Assembly (NCBI GenBank): GCA_014859095.1
Contig: JACUUV010000014.1
Location: forward strand, 1-57,676
Direction of reading: 5' to 3'
DNA length: 57,676 nucleotides
Source: Clostridia bacterium
GTDB lineage: Bacteria > Bacillota > Clostridia > Peptostreptococcales > Acidaminobacteraceae
This document shows, one piece after another, positions 1 to 12,879 of the stretch. The notes under the pieces are model-generated. The model made no database searches. It was not told the origin of the DNA and worked only from the letters and a program-made list of their open reading frames with translations. Position numbers and translations under genes: made by a program. Position 1 is the stretch's first letter; each line of letters opens with the position of its first letter.

Positions 1-27
1 AGTGCTCGCACTCTTGGCTTTCGATTT

Positions 28-2214
28 TTACCATCTGACACCCAACAACATATTGTTCTTTACAAAATCATCAATCTCTTCCCTTGTGTTCAACTCTGGA
101 TCAGGAGAGTAAATGATATTTCTGAACCCCATATATTCCAGTCTGATGTAATCTTCCATTTTTGTCATTATCGGTACAATTTGACGTTTCAAACCGTTAT
201 CCACTGTTGCGAGCAAATCAAAATCCACGTCGACAGCAGCAAATGCATCCGCATGACCTAGGAGCCATTCCGTTATCTCATTAAAATCCACTTCATCTCC
301 GAGCACTCCAATTCCAAAGCCTCTGACACCCTCTTCATATGAGCTCTCCAAAATACTGGAATCAGGAGAATCCATCCATTCGATATCCTCAATGGACCAT
401 TCACTTGCATCCGACTCCAAATTTGTCATATCCAGTTGCCTATCCATGAACCCCGCAATCAGATTTTGCTCCAGAATCACCATTGAGCTGTTGATTTCTT
501 TCAAAGCCTGTTCATAACCTTCACGACATAGCTCGATATCCACAGATTCTCTGGTGAACCGGTTCCATGCGCGGCTATTTTTAAAAACGCCATCCCTTGA
601 CATCTCGAATACGATTTCATCTTGAATGAAAGACCCTTTCAGCATATAAGTCTGGGATGCGACGAACCCGGAATCTGAACTCATAAGGTCACGACCTATG
701 ACAAATGGATTCTCATTTGTGATGCCCATCAAGTTCAGAATCGTCGGCATGAAGTCAATTTGACCACCGACAGTCTCCACAGTACCACCAACCCCTGAAC
801 CCGGCATATGGATGATCAGTGGAATCCTGAGCATCTCATCATAATCGTAAGGGTAACCCAGGAAATCTGAGACATTTTTATGGATGGATTGATCTTTGCT
901 ATTGAGTCCGAAATGATCTCCATAAATGACTATGACCGAATTCTCATAAAGTCCGTTTAGCTTCAACTCTTCAATGAACACACCTATTGCCAAATCAGAG
1001 TATTTCACAGTGTTCAGATAATTGCCGAATAATGTGCCCTCATCAGATTTCTTGAGTGTGATCGCTTTCAGATCTTCTGGCATATCGTACGGATTGTGGT
1101 TGGTCAGTGTGATGAGAAAACTGTAAAAAGGACTCTTTGCCTTATTGAGGTACTCTATGGACTGTGTGAAGAATTCCACATCATTTACGCCTAGTCCTAT
1201 GGGTCTTTCAGTCTGATAGTGGTCCTGATGATAAAACGTATCAAAGCCCTGACCGGGATAAGCGATTTCGCGATTCCAAAAGTCCTTTTTATAACCATGG
1301 AGCACCAAAGTCTCATAACCTTGATCTTTCAAAAGCCACGGCAATCCGTGGAACTCATTGCCTGAATAGGCATTGTAAACCTGAGTGAAAAGTGGTGCAT
1401 GAAGTGAGTTGTGGCTTACAAATTCCGCATCTGAAGTGTTGCCTTTGCCCAGTTGCTGGAAATAAGCATCAAAATAGAAAGTGTCATTTCCGATCAAACC
1501 GTTGAGTACGGGAGTCAGTTCCTGAGACTCATACGACTTCCCGATCACCATGCTTTGAAGCGATTCCACCTGAATGACAATCAGATTTCTGCCACTTGCG
1601 ATGCCAAAATGCTCACCTTCCGTGCTGATTTTCTGCTCAAAATCCATTTCGAGTTCCGTATATGCTTCAGTTGTTCCAAATACCACCGAAACCATATCTT
1701 TGATATGATAAGTGAAAAACTCCTGATGATTGATGCTGGAGGCCGCATCACTACCCGCCGGGTTGACGATCAACATGCCCACGATGAATGCCACCATTAT
1801 TCCAGAAAGCAAACCCACCTGCTTCTTCCCACCATTGTCAGCGTTCAAAAAAGGGACGACAACCACCAAATCCACGAACAATAACAATTCTTTCCATCCA
1901 ATCAGAAATATGATGGAATCTTTGACATCGCCAAGAAGATGAGCCTCTCCCAACATATGCAGACTCAGACTTCTGTTGAAATATTTGAAATATAGGACAT
2001 CGACAAACATCAAGGCGGAAACGAGAATATAAGCACTAGAGAAAATGGGGACACTTCCTTTGAAAGCCCGGTACCCCCAAGTTATGATCACAACGCTGAG
2101 CGCAACCAATACAAAAGGATTTCCAGTGACATCCATCAAACTATAATATAGAAATATTTTTAAACTTATTGCAACCAGAATAAAATATGAGCGCTTTTGA
2201 TTCAAAAAGTCCAT
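28..2214 (-). CDS. LTA synthase family sulfatase-fold membrane protein with a GDPD-like C-terminal tail
   Basis: Predicted membrane enzyme that transfers glycerol phosphate (lipoteichoic acid synthase type) outside the cell; 728 aa. The first ~200 residues hold several hydrophobic helices, followed by an alkaline-phosphatase/sulfatase-fold domain. Visible family landmarks are VIQVESLQS (metal-binding Glu), GKGNTSDAEF with the catalytic Thr, and YGDHFGL near the end of the fold. Residues ~615-728 do not belong to the sulfatase fold; they read like the back half of a glycerophosphodiester phosphodiesterase barrel (ITEWLLGHADAF, VPIMTKMEDY, MGFRNIIY) but without its usual HD catalytic motif. The reading frame is open far upstream through the tRNA-Arg gene; I place the start at ATG 2214 because AGAGG precedes it, with GTG 2217 equally possible. 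A hairpin separates it from the tRNAs, so it may have its own promoter. Family membership is confident, the exact polymer product is not. Confidence 0.85.
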   Translation of the reverse strand: MDFLNQKRSYFILVAISLKIFLYYSLMDVTGNPFVLVALSVVIITWGYRAFKGSVPIFSSAYILVSALMFVDVLYFKYFNRSLSLHMLGEAHLLGDVKDSIIFLIGWKELLLFVDLVVVVPFLNADNGGKKQVGLLSGIMVAFIVGMLIVNPAGSDAASSINHQEFFTYHIKDMVSVVFGTTEAYTELEMDFEQKISTEGEHFGIASGRNLIVIQVESLQSMVIGKSYESQELTPVLNGLIGNDTFYFDAYFQQLGKGNTSDAEFVSHNSLHAPLFTQVYNAYSGNEFHGLPWLLKDQGYETLVLHGYKKDFWNREIAYPGQGFDTFYHQDHYQTERPIGLGVNDVEFFTQSIEYLNKAKSPFYSFLITLTNHNPYDMPEDLKAITLKKSDEGTLFGNYLNTVKYSDLAIGVFIEELKLNGLYENSVIVIYGDHFGLNSKDQSIHKNVSDFLGYPYDYDEMLRIPLIIHMPGSGVGGTVETVGGQIDFMPTILNLMGITNENPFVIGRDLMSSDSGFVASQTYMLKGSFIQDEIVFEMSRDGVFKNSRAWNRFTRESVDIELCREGYEQALKEINSSMVILEQNLIAGFMDRQLDMTNLESDASEWSIEDIEWMDSPDSSILESSYEEGVRGFGIGVLGDEVDFNEITEWLLGHADAFAAVDVDFDLLATVDNGLKRQIVPIMTKMEDYIRLEYMGFRNIIYSPDPELNTREEIDDFVKNNMLLGVRW

Positions 2215-2253
2215 CACGGTAATTCCTCTTTTCACTATATGTAATAACTGAAG

Positions 2254-2297
2254 AAAGACTGAACCTTTTGGCGGTGGCCAATAACAGTTCAGTCTTT
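2254..2297 (-). terminator. hairpin between tRNA-Arg(TCG) and the LTA-synthase-like gene
   Basis: An 11-bp stem (AAAGACTGAAC with GTTCAGTCTTT) encloses a second 5-bp stem (TTGGC/GCCAA) with a 4-nt tip. It lies directly after the tRNA-Arg 3' end. On the minus strand the downstream tract is CTTTCTTC, a weak U run; on the plus strand it is followed by TTTTT. Likely the end of the tRNA transcript, possibly leaky. Confidence 0.6.
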
Positions 2298-2302
2298 TTC
2301 TA

Positions 2303-2379
2303 TGGTGCACCCGACGAGATTCGAACTCACAACCAACGGATTCGAAGTCCGCTACTCTATCCAATTGAGCTACGGGTGC
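2303..2379 (-). tRNA. tRNA-Arg (anticodon TCG)
   Basis: 77 nt with encoded CCA. Acceptor GCACCCG pairs with CGGGTGC; the anticodon loop reads CTTCGAA, giving TCG; the T loop contains TTCGAAT. Last tRNA of the cluster, separated from tRNA-Lys by a terminator-like hairpin. Confidence 0.95.
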
Positions 2380-2394
2380 CTGTATCAATATTAA

Positions 2395-2422
2395 ATAAAA
2401 AAGTCACTCCAAAGAGTGACTT
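2395..2422 (-). terminator. terminator-like hairpin inside the tRNA cluster
   Basis: 9-bp perfect stem AAGTCACTC/GAGTGACTT with a 4-nt loop, followed on the minus strand by a run of about eight T. It sits between tRNA-Lys and tRNA-Arg(TCG), which would stop most transcripts before the last tRNA unless it is leaky or acts as a processing signal. Confidence 0.7.
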
Positions 2423-2428
2423 TCATCA

Positions 2429-2504
2429 TGGTGATCCATCCGCGACTCGAACGCGGGACACCCTGATTAAAAGTCAGGTGCTCTACCGACTGAGCTAATG
2501 GATC
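2429..2504 (-). tRNA. tRNA-Lys (anticodon TTT)
   Basis: 76 nt, CCA encoded. Acceptor GATCCAT pairs with ATGGATC; the anticodon loop is CTTTTAA and the T arm is GCGTTCGAGTCGC. Fifth gene of the tRNA cluster. Confidence 0.95.
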
Positions 2505-2507
2505 CTA

Positions 2508-2582
2508 TGGCTGGGGATACAGGATTTGAACCTGTGAATGACGGAGTCAAAGTCCGTTGCCTTACCGCTTGGCGAATCCCCA
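2508..2582 (-). tRNA. tRNA-Gln (anticodon TTG)
   Basis: 75 nt, ending GCCA as is typical of Gln tRNAs, with a U1-A72 pair (TGGGGAT/ATCCCCA). The anticodon loop CTTTGAC gives TTG. Only 3 nt from tRNA-Lys. Confidence 0.95.
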
Positions 2583-2588
2583 ATAAAA

Positions 2589-2665
2589 TGGGGCGACTGA
2601 TGGGATTTGAACCCACGCATGAAGGAGTCACAGTCCTTTGTCTTAACCACTTGACGACAGTCGCC
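2589..2665 (-). tRNA. tRNA-His (anticodon GTG)
   Basis: 77 nt including the extra 5' G-1 opposite C73 that is diagnostic for tRNA-His; CCA encoded. The anticodon loop is CTGTGAC. Only 6 nt upstream of tRNA-Gln. Confidence 0.95.
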
Positions 2666-2691
2666 ACAACTTTCGAAAATAAACAAATTAA

Positions 2692-2768
2692 TGGTGCGTC
2701 CGAAGGGACTCGAACCCCTAACCCCCGCCTTAGAAGGGCGGTGCTCTATCCAGTTGAGCTACGAACGC
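2692..2768 (-). tRNA. tRNA-Arg (anticodon TCT)
   Basis: 77 nt, CCA encoded. Acceptor GCGTTCG pairs with CGGACGC, the anticodon loop is CTTCTAA. Second gene of the cluster. Confidence 0.95.
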
Positions 2769-2772
2769 ACAT

Positions 2773-2849
2773 TGGTCGGGGTGGCAGGATTTGAACCCGC
2801 GGCCCTCTGGTCCCAAACCAGATGCGCTACCAAACTGCGCTACACCCCG
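2773..2849 (-). tRNA. tRNA-Pro (anticodon TGG)
   Basis: 77 nt, CCA encoded. Acceptor CGGGGTG pairs with CACCCCG; the anticodon loop is TTTGGGA. First gene of the tRNA operon, 20 nt downstream of a consensus -10 element. Confidence 0.95.
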
Positions 2850-2868
2850 TTGTTTACTGACGAATTTT

Positions 2869-2897
2869 ATTATACATGATTCGCCTATACCCGTCAA
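2869..2897 (-). promoter_or_regulatory. vegetative promoter of the tRNA cluster
   Basis: On the minus strand TTGACG (2897-2892), a 17-bp spacer and TATAAT (2874-2869): near-perfect consensus, as expected for a strongly expressed stable-RNA operon. Confidence 0.9.
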
Positions 2898-2918
2898 CAC
2901 CTTTTTAAGATATTTTCT

Positions 2919-3386
2919 CTACAAATGAATATGTTTTGCGCAGAACCCATTGTCAGAAAATTCAATAATTCCAATGGTTGGAGCGCATGACGGATAGGGG
3001 TGGGTCGGACTGCCCGGATTGAATAGCCGTACCCCTTCCTCATATAGATTGGTGGGTTTATGGGTGTGTCCGAAGCAGATCAGGTCAAATCTTTCTTCAA
3101 CACCCTTGTAAAACAGCTGCATAAGCGACTGCTTCACTCGATAATTGTGTCCATGGGTCAGGAACACCTTGTGACCCATGCGTTCAATGACGAGCGACTC
3201 AGGGCCATTGACGCCAACATCCCCGTTGCCTCTGACAGCGATGACGGGAATACCTGAATACAAGGAAAAATCGTTGTAATAATCGCCCAAATGCCAGATT
3301 TCATCAATATTTTCCTTTTCGTGATCAAGATAGGCTATGATCCGACCGGTGTGTCCATGTGTGTCACTGATGACTGCTACTTTCAT
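2919..3386 (-). CDS. YfcE/MJ0936-type metallophosphoesterase
   Basis: 155-aa calcineurin-like phosphoesterase, predicted cytoplasmic phosphodiesterase with two metal ions; physiological substrate unknown for most of the family. All metal-site motifs are present in order: ISDTHGH at residues 6-12, LGDYYND, RGNGD (the usual GNCD/GNHD block), THGHNYRV and FGHTHKP near the C-terminus. Length matches the short YfcE subfamily. ATG 3386 follows GAGG with 8-nt spacing; the first 23 bases overlap the end of rdgB, so the two are translationally coupled. Last gene of the rph-rdgB run. The function call is confident only at the family level. Confidence 0.9.
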   Translation of the reverse strand: MKVAVISDTHGHTGRIIAYLDHEKENIDEIWHLGDYYNDFSLYSGIPVIAVRGNGDVGVNGPESLVIERMGHKVFLTHGHNYRVKQSLMQLFYKGVEERFDLICFGHTHKPTNLYEEGVRLFNPGSPTHPYPSCAPTIGIIEFSDNGFCAKHIHL

Positions 3387-3981
3387 GATAATTCCTCAAT
3401 AACTTTTTTAATTGCTTCAGTGCGTTTGCACGGTGGCTGATTTCATTTTTCTCATCTGTGGAAAGTTCCGCAAGGCAACGATTGAGTTCAGACACTATGA
3501 AAAGTGGATCATACCCGAATCCGTTATGGCCTGCGGGCGAGTGACCGATTACGCCCTCAAGTGTTCCCTTTGCTTCCAGTTTGTCTCCGTTCGGAAACAG
3601 CATGACGATCGTTGAGACGAACCTTGCAGTCCGCTCACTAGTAGGGATACCCTCCAGTGCACCAATCAATCTTTTATTATTTTTGATATCACTTGAAGGT
3701 TCACCGGCATAGCGCGCAGAATAGATGCCAGGTGCGCCGTCAAGCGCATCCACTTCCAGTCCTGAATCATCTGCAAGGGTAATTTCGCCCGTAAGGTCCG
3801 CAACTGTCTTCGCTTTGAAATAGGCATTTTCCTCAAATGTGGTCCCGGTCTCTTCAATTTCAAGATTACCGAGATTTATTTCGTCAAGCGCGACCAGATC
3901 ATATTCAAAATCGTCCAGGATCGCTTTGATTTCCTTGAGCTTATGTTTGTTGGAAGAAGCAAGTACCACTCTTTGTCTCAT
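3364..3981 (-). CDS. rdgB: non-canonical purine NTP pyrophosphatase (RdgB/HAM1)
   Basis: 205-aa cytoplasmic house-cleaning enzyme that hydrolyses dITP, ITP and XTP to the monophosphate plus PPi, keeping deaminated purines out of DNA and RNA. Seen: LASSNKHKLKEI at the N-terminus, DDSGLEVDALDGAPGIYSAR (metal and base pocket), GFGYDPLF and the C-terminal SHRANAL. Full family length. The start ATG 3981 lies 4 nt after the rph stop with AGGTGA just before it. The order rph-rdgB-yfcE is common in Bacillota, which supports co-transcription. No anomalies. Confidence 0.96.
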   Translation of the reverse strand: MRQRVVLASSNKHKLKEIKAILDDFEYDLVALDEINLGNLEIEETGTTFEENAYFKAKTVADLTGEITLADDSGLEVDALDGAPGIYSARYAGEPSSDIKNNKRLIGALEGIPTSERTARFVSTIVMLFPNGDKLEAKGTLEGVIGHSPAGHNGFGYDPLFIVSELNRCLAELSTDEKNEISHRANALKQLKKLLRNYHESSSHQ

Positions 3982-3985
3982 TATA

Positions 3986-4696
3986 TCACCTCATCATCGC
4001 TTTATTTTGTGCCTTGATCAAAGTTTCAATCCCACTTTCACCAGACTCCAACAGTGCTTGGAGTTGTTGCTTGTCAAACGGTCGCTCTTCTCCTGTACCT
4101 TGCAGTTCAATATACTCACCCTCTGCTGTCATAACGAGGTTCATATCCACATGTGCGGCAGAATCTTCCTCATAACAAAGGTCAAGCATGACTTCTCCGT
4201 CCACAACACCAACGCTGACCGCAGCCACGTTTGTCATGATAGGTGATGTCTTAATGAGACCTTTTTCCATGATTTTAAATACAGCGTCTGAAAGCGCAAC
4301 AAATGCACCAGTGATAGATGCTGTTCTGGTGCCGCCATCAGCCTGGATGACATCGCAATCGATCCATATGGTGCGTTCACCGAGCGCCTTAAGGTCAATG
4401 ATAGACCTTAGTGATCTTCCAATCAACCTTTGAATCTCTTGACTTCGTCCGTCAATGCCCTTTGTATTCCTGGTTTTCCTTTGTCCAGTCGATCCAGGTA
4501 GCATGCCATACTCCGCGGTCACCCAGCCGGAGCCGGTCCCCTTTAAAAAGTGGGGGATCTTTTCCTCGACTGTTGCCGTACATATGACTTTTGTGTTGCC
4601 CATTTCGATCAACACAGAGCCCGCGGGGTGCATAAGATAATTTCTTGTAATCTTTACAGGCCTGAGCTCATTATTGGTTCTATTATCAATTCTCAT
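3986..4696 (-). CDS. rph: ribonuclease PH
   Basis: 236-aa phosphate-dependent 3'-5' exoribonuclease that trims tRNA 3' ends; active as a hexameric ring. Seen: [12 protein letters not shown] at the N-terminus, [14 protein letters not shown], then [15 protein letters not shown] (phosphate-binding region) and [20 protein letters not shown], all signature segments. Standard length. ATG 4696 follows AGAAAGGAG. It sits 11 nt after the amidase gene and is followed directly by rdgB, so it is part of the same transcript. Having a tRNA cluster downstream fits the role but is probably coincidental. Confidence 0.97.
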   Translation of the reverse strand: MRIDNRTNNELRPVKITRNYLMHPAGSVLIEMGNTKVICTATVEEKIPHFLKGTGSGWVTAEYGMLPGSTGQRKTRNTKGIDGRSQEIQRLIGRSLRSIIDLKALGERTIWIDCDVIQADGGTRTASITGAFVALSDAVFKIMEKGLIKTSPIMTNVAAVSVGVVDGEVMLDLCYEEDSAAHVDMNLVMTAEGEYIELQGTGEERPFDKQQLQALLESGESGIETLIKAQNKAMMR

Positions 4697-4707
4697 AAAA
4701 CTCCTTT

Positions 4708-6801
4708 CTATTTCAAGAACTCCACAATGCCTTTTGCAATAGCATTTGCAGCCTTTTGGAGGTATGTGTTATCCATCAGTTTGCTTTGTTCCGCTGGATT
4801 GCTGAGGAATCCGAGTTCAGCGAGTACAGAAGGCATGGAAGTTTCTCTGAGCACCGCGAGATTAGGACGGTGCGCGATACCTCTATTTGTTGCACCAAGC
4901 TGTTTGATCAATTCATTTTGTATCTTTTGCGCGAGTCCTTTGTCACTGGAAAGTGACTGATTGCCATAGAGCACTTCAACTCCATTTGCGGCGGAACCCG
5001 TATGGGCATTGATGTGAATACTTACAAATATTGTCGCATTCAAAGCCTCTGCCATTGCTGCACGATCATAAAGATTGACATACTCATCTTTGGTACGTGT
5101 CATGTACACTTTGAAACCTTGTCTCTCAAGTTCTTTCTGAAGCATCAACGAAGCTCTGAGTGTCAGAACCTTTTCTTTAATCAAACTTCCGACCGCTCCA
5201 GGATCTCTACCACCGTGACCGGCATCGATGACGACAAGCGTCTTGTTGAAGTCGGAGTTTTGAATCACTTGGTTGACGAAAGTCAATAACACCTTGTCCC
5301 CACTCGACAAATTGGAAACTGTTGTGGATGGTGACAACTTGACCGCCATGTCATACGTTTCCGCAGTTTCAGAAATCACTACAGATTCGACGATATTGTC
5401 ATTCACAGGGAATTCAAAACCTCCCAAATCAGTCACATTTTTAGGAATTGACATTTGAATCATTTTTGTGTCAGGATTGTAATTGTAAGAAACATTTGAG
5501 CTTTCGAAAAGACGTATGCTCAAATTCGATTTGAAACTATCCAGTTTCACATAATCAAAATTGTTGATCGGGTTGTCACTTACGTATACCAATATCTCAG
5601 AACCTCTTTCCTCCACATAGAAGTCGTCATAAGTAGGAGCTTCAAAAAGTTCGATTGTTACACGTGTGATGTCGTCCCAAGGTGCGTAATAGGCTTCTTT
5701 TCTCTGCTCATAGGTCACAGATTTGATTTTGCCTTTGTTGACAGCGATCATTTCCTTGATGCCCTCATTGGCATGCAAATAGCTGCCTATGACATCCACT
5801 ACAATCTTGTTGCCTTCAATCGTAGGTTGGAACATAGGATTTTCACTGGTTTTGATGACCACAGTGTCCGTTGAGAATATTTTATCCACTGTGACTTCAT
5901 TCACTGTGTTGATGAGTCTGATGACCAGCTCTTTTGTTGTCGCATCATAAGAGATGTCATGCCCTCTACGTTCATTTTGAAAAAGTGTCAGTCTCGTCGT
6001 TTTGGGATTGGTGCTGGTCATGGTGAGCTCCACACGATCGAGTCCGAAGATACCGTCATAGATATCATAAATCCACGTGTTGCCGGCCTTGGACCAGTTT
6101 TTGTCCATGGTAGTGATGTTGAGGTTGGTATTCTGTACATCCACAACAATCTGATCCTGCCCACCGACGTCTGCACCACCGATCACAAAGGAAGTCGCTT
6201 CAACTTCACCTGTGACTTTAAGTCTGATTTCAGGATATTTGTTTTTATAGTTCAGGTAAGCCCCTGTCATTGTCTGTTCCTGCTTGTTGATTGCAACCGT
6301 TCTTGTATCATTGATCCAAGAGACGCTGAGTCCAAGGATTTCCGTCACAAATCTAACAGGCACATAGGTCCTTCCGATGCCGTCATAAGAGAAAATTCTC
6401 GGTGCTACACCGTCTGGTAGCAACGTATTCACACCGTTTATTTTTGCGTTTTTATTATCAATCTGCATGATTACAGATTTTCCATTCACATTGAACTTAA
6501 TTTCTTCTGAGGCTTGAATCCAACTATATTCAATACCAAGCTCTTTGAAGATTGCTGCAATCGGTACTAGAGCCCTCTCGTTTACTATGATTCCAGGAGT
6601 ATCGGAAAAAATATCCTGACCTTTGATCATAAGAGAAATCGGTTCGTAAGAGATGTCCCTCTTGCTGGTTCTGTCATAAAGTTCGACACTTTCAAATTCT
6701 GAATATTTGTTTGCAAATGTGGTTTGTAATGGTGAAATCAATGTGAAGCACATGATCAAAGCCAAAAGCAATCCAATTTTTCCTTGAACTTTCTTATTCA
6801 T
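4708..6801 (-). CDS. secreted N-acetylmuramoyl-L-alanine amidase with Cu-amine-oxidase-like and AMIN domains
   Basis: 697-aa exported peptidoglycan amidase. Residues 1-30 form a signal peptide with a long hydrophobic core ending TTFA. Residues ~55-170 are a copper-amine-oxidase N-terminal-like (stalk) repeat ([36 protein letters not shown]). A middle section (~185-500) contains AMIN-like beta repeats expected to bind the wall. The C-terminal ~180 residues are Amidase_3: [14 protein letters not shown] (zinc His), the Glu in [17 protein letters not shown] (second His) and [10 protein letters not shown] (catalytic Glu). All catalytic residues are present. RBS AGGAAGGA precedes ATG 6801; 19 nt separate it from the upstream AIR-synthase-like gene. 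Likely daughter-cell separation or wall turnover; the exact role cannot be read from sequence. Confidence 0.93.
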   Translation of the reverse strand: MNKKVQGKIGLLLALIMCFTLISPLQTTFANKYSEFESVELYDRTSKRDISYEPISLMIKGQDIFSDTPGIIVNERALVPIAAIFKELGIEYSWIQASEEIKFNVNGKSVIMQIDNKNAKINGVNTLLPDGVAPRIFSYDGIGRTYVPVRFVTEILGLSVSWINDTRTVAINKQEQTMTGAYLNYKNKYPEIRLKVTGEVEATSFVIGGADVGGQDQIVVDVQNTNLNITTMDKNWSKAGNTWIYDIYDGIFGLDRVELTMTSTNPKTTRLTLFQNERRGHDISYDATTKELVIRLINTVNEVTVDKIFSTDTVVIKTSENPMFQPTIEGNKIVVDVIGSYLHANEGIKEMIAVNKGKIKSVTYEQRKEAYYAPWDDITRVTIELFEAPTYDDFYVEERGSEILVYVSDNPINNFDYVKLDSFKSNLSIRLFESSNVSYNYNPDTKMIQMSIPKNVTDLGGFEFPVNDNIVESVVISETAETYDMAVKLSPSTTVSNLSSGDKVLLTFVNQVIQNSDFNKTLVVIDAGHGGRDPGAVGSLIKEKVLTLRASLMLQKELERQGFKVYMTRTKDEYVNLYDRAAMAEALNATIFVSIHINAHTGSAANGVEVLYGNQSLSSDKGLAQKIQNELIKQLGATNRGIAHRPNLAVLRETSMPSVLAELGFLSNPAEQSKLMDNTYLQKAANAIAKGIVEFLK

Positions 6802-6820
6802 ATTTTGATTGTCCTTCCTG

Positions 6821-7825
6821 CTATTTAATTACTTTGTATAATTCATCCGATTCAGGTGATGAAATCTCTTCACAGATCATTTCCACCGAATCCTCACCAT
6901 AACAGATGATTTTCTCCTGATTTTCTGTGACAACGCCGACTTTGGAATATTCAATTCCGGCATCCAAAAATGCTTTTTCAAGGTATGCAGCTCTTTCGGG
7001 GGGTACTGCCATTACCATGGAACCACTGGCGATGAGTTTAAGCGGATCGATATGGTAAAAATCACAGATCTTCTCAGTCACAGCATGAATCGAGATTTTC
7101 TCTCTTCTTATGCGGCACCCTTTTCCACTCGCTTCACAAAGTTCATGAATTGCTCCAATAACACCGCCTTCAGTGGCATCATGCATTGCGGAGACCCCAA
7201 CTTTCTGACCAATCAGTCCTTCGCGCAGCACACTGATTTGTTCCATCATTGAGCTTGCTTTATCGAGTTCTCTATTGCTGAGTATTTCCAGCAAATCTCG
7301 TCGCTTATCGGTTGCTATGATCGCAGTGCCTTCAAGACCTGCTTTTTTTGTCAGATAGATCCAATCACCATTTTGCGCATCACCTGTTCGTATAAGCTTT
7401 TCCTTTGGGATTTTTCCGATTGCTGTAGCTGATACAACGATTCTATTCACTGCAGTTGTGAGTTCGGTATGTCCACCAATGATCTCAATGCCCATGCTGT
7501 TGGCTTCTTTGTTCGCCTCGTTTAACAATTCTTCAATGACTTCCTTTTCAGTGTCTTTGGGACAAAGCACCGTCAGAAGCAGAGCCACTGGAACGGATCC
7601 GCTGGACGCGATGTCATTGACACAGACATGCACTGCCAGTTTTCCAAGATTGCTGCCACTTCCTGTGATCGGATCCGTTGTAAGAACACATGCCATGTCT
7701 CCGAATTCGATTGCCGCACAATCTTCACCGATGCCAGGTCTAATGAGAATATCATCTCTGACAGGTTTTATTTTCTTTAGCACAACTTTACCAAGGTCGT
7801 CATTGCTCAATTTTCCAACGCTCAT
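6821..7825 (-). CDS. AIR synthase-related protein (PurM/HypE/ThiL superfamily)
   Basis: 334 aa with the two-domain PurM-like fold. The N-terminal half carries GEDCAAIEFGD and LTTDPITG (ATP/metal-binding Asp residues) and VHVCVNDIASSGSVPVALL; the C-terminal half has GVSAMHDATEGGVIGAI and the glycine-rich LIASGSMVMAV. This pattern is closest to the HypE-like 'AIR synthase family protein' group often annotated in Clostridia, not to true purM, which is present separately at 29.7 kb. Substrate unknown; ATP-dependent activation of an amide or carboxylate would be the family chemistry. No hydrogenase maturation genes are adjacent. First gene of the run through amidase, rph, rdgB and the phosphoesterase, with an extended -10 promoter just upstream. 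Confidence 0.8.
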   Translation of the reverse strand: MSVGKLSNDDLGKVVLKKIKPVRDDILIRPGIGEDCAAIEFGDMACVLTTDPITGSGSNLGKLAVHVCVNDIASSGSVPVALLLTVLCPKDTEKEVIEELLNEANKEANSMGIEIIGGHTELTTAVNRIVVSATAIGKIPKEKLIRTGDAQNGDWIYLTKKAGLEGTAIIATDKRRDLLEILSNRELDKASSMMEQISVLREGLIGQKVGVSAMHDATEGGVIGAIHELCEASGKGCRIRREKISIHAVTEKICDFYHIDPLKLIASGSMVMAVPPERAAYLEKAFLDAGIEYSKVGVVTENQEKIICYGEDSVEMICEEISSPESDELYKVIK

Positions 7826-7860
7826 TATCGCACCTCTTCGATTTGCCTTTTCAATTCAAT

Positions 7861-7869
7861 ATTATATCA
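7861..7869 (-). promoter_or_regulatory. extended -10 promoter of the AIR-synthase-like/amidase/rph run
   Basis: On the minus strand TGATATAAT, a TGN-extended -10 hexamer, about 35 nt before the start codon; no good -35 element is visible at 17 bp. Confidence 0.55.
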
Positions 7870-7917
7870 TAATCCCCGATTCATAGGGTGTTCGTAATGG
7901 AGAATTAACTGTATCGT

Positions 7918-7941
7918 AAAAAAACGGCTCACAAAGGGGCC
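7918..7941 (-). terminator. terminator downstream of ligA
   Basis: Short imperfect GC stem (GGCCC/GAGCC with one mismatch) followed on the minus strand by seven T. It lies 11 nt past the ligA stop and before the next operon. Confidence 0.55.
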
Positions 7942-7952
7942 ATTTTAATTTT

Positions 7953-12172
<4,220 letters not shown>

Positions 12173-12186
12173 TAATTCCCTCCGCC

Positions 12187-12636
12187 TTATAATATCAGAT
12201 TGACCAGCAATCCTTGAATCTCACCCACTTTTCTAAGCACACTTATTTCCTTGTGCTCCCTCTTTAAAATCAGATTGGTCAGTTCTACAAGCTTGGCATC
12301 CACTTCAGCGACAGTGCGAAGCACTTTCGCTCTGCCCATCCTTGAAAACCCGCGTTTTTCTCTCATTTCAAAGCCTTTGTGGACCGTTTCCTCAATGAAA
12401 CCTCTGATCAAATCTTTGTATTCATATAAATTTTCTACAGTCCTGTTCTCCACAAGCGCCTGACCTTTATGGTCAATCTCGTCGAGAGCGTGTTGAAGCG
12501 CCTCTTTTTGTTTGTCATAATCCTTCTTTGCCAAAATCTCGGTAAAACTGATTTTGGGTCTCTCATCCGTCTTCGGTGAGTTTGACACCGGTCCTGAACT
12601 CGCTTTGGAGGCTCCCGTTGTTTTGCCGACTTTCAT
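12187..12636 (-). CDS. YaaR-like DUF327 family protein
   Basis: 149-aa cytoplasmic protein of unknown biochemical function, matching the DUF327/YaaR pattern: a low-complexity Ser/Pro-rich N-terminus (~25 residues), then helical segments with FTEILAKKDYD, YKDLIRGFIEETVHKGFEM, KRGFSRMGRAKVLRTVAEVDAKL and a C-terminal helix ending GEIQGLLVNLI. Length and motif order fit. ATG 12636 directly follows the stop of the FlhB-tail-like gene, whose last codons provide the GGAGG site, so translation is coupled. Linkage to FliK-like and FlhB-like genes suggests a motility-related job, but that is inference. Confidence 0.8.
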   Translation of the reverse strand: MKVGKTTGASKASSGPVSNSPKTDERPKISFTEILAKKDYDKQKEALQHALDEIDHKGQALVENRTVENLYEYKDLIRGFIEETVHKGFEMREKRGFSRMGRAKVLRTVAEVDAKLVELTNLILKREHKEISVLRKVGEIQGLLVNLIL

Positions 12637-12879
12637 CTATTTGTCCTCCTCAGCTTCCACTCTTTCCACCGCAGTCGTTATCCTACCTATCAGTTCAAAC
12701 AACAGCGAAGGGAGTGCATCTCTCAGATCATTCTTGACCATATGCTTCATGAAATCGGGATTTTGCTCCACAGGGATGTTCATAGCATTCGCTTCTTTTA
12801 TGACACTCTCCGAATAGGATTTGAAATCACCGCGGTTGTCAAAATTTTCATACACCCTGGAAATATTCTTTTCATTCAT
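12637..12879 (-). CDS. FlhB C-terminal-domain-like small protein (YlqH type)
   Basis: 80 aa. It resembles the soluble C-terminal part of the flagellar export protein FlhB as a stand-alone gene, as in Bacillus YlqH: VIKEANAMNIPVEQNPDF followed by acidic/helical LRDALPSLLFELIGRITTAVERVE. The NPTH autocleavage site of full FlhB is not present and there is no membrane part. ATG 12879 overlaps the FliK-like stop as ATGA. The pairing of a FliK-like protein with a free FlhB tail is the same as ylqG-ylqH in Bacillus, so they may interact as FliK and FlhB do when export specificity switches; that role is untested. Confidence 0.7.
   Translation of the reverse strand: MNEKNISRVYENFDNRGDFKSYSESVIKEANAMNIPVEQNPDFMKHMVKNDLRDALPSLLFELIGRITTAVERVEAEEDK

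Noticed and set aside
2268-2879. Several short plus- and minus-strand reading frames across the tRNA cluster (e.g. with [14 protein letters not shown]-like text)
   Set aside because: They are translations of tRNA genes; such spurious proteins are a known annotation artefact. The six tRNAs explain the sequence fully.
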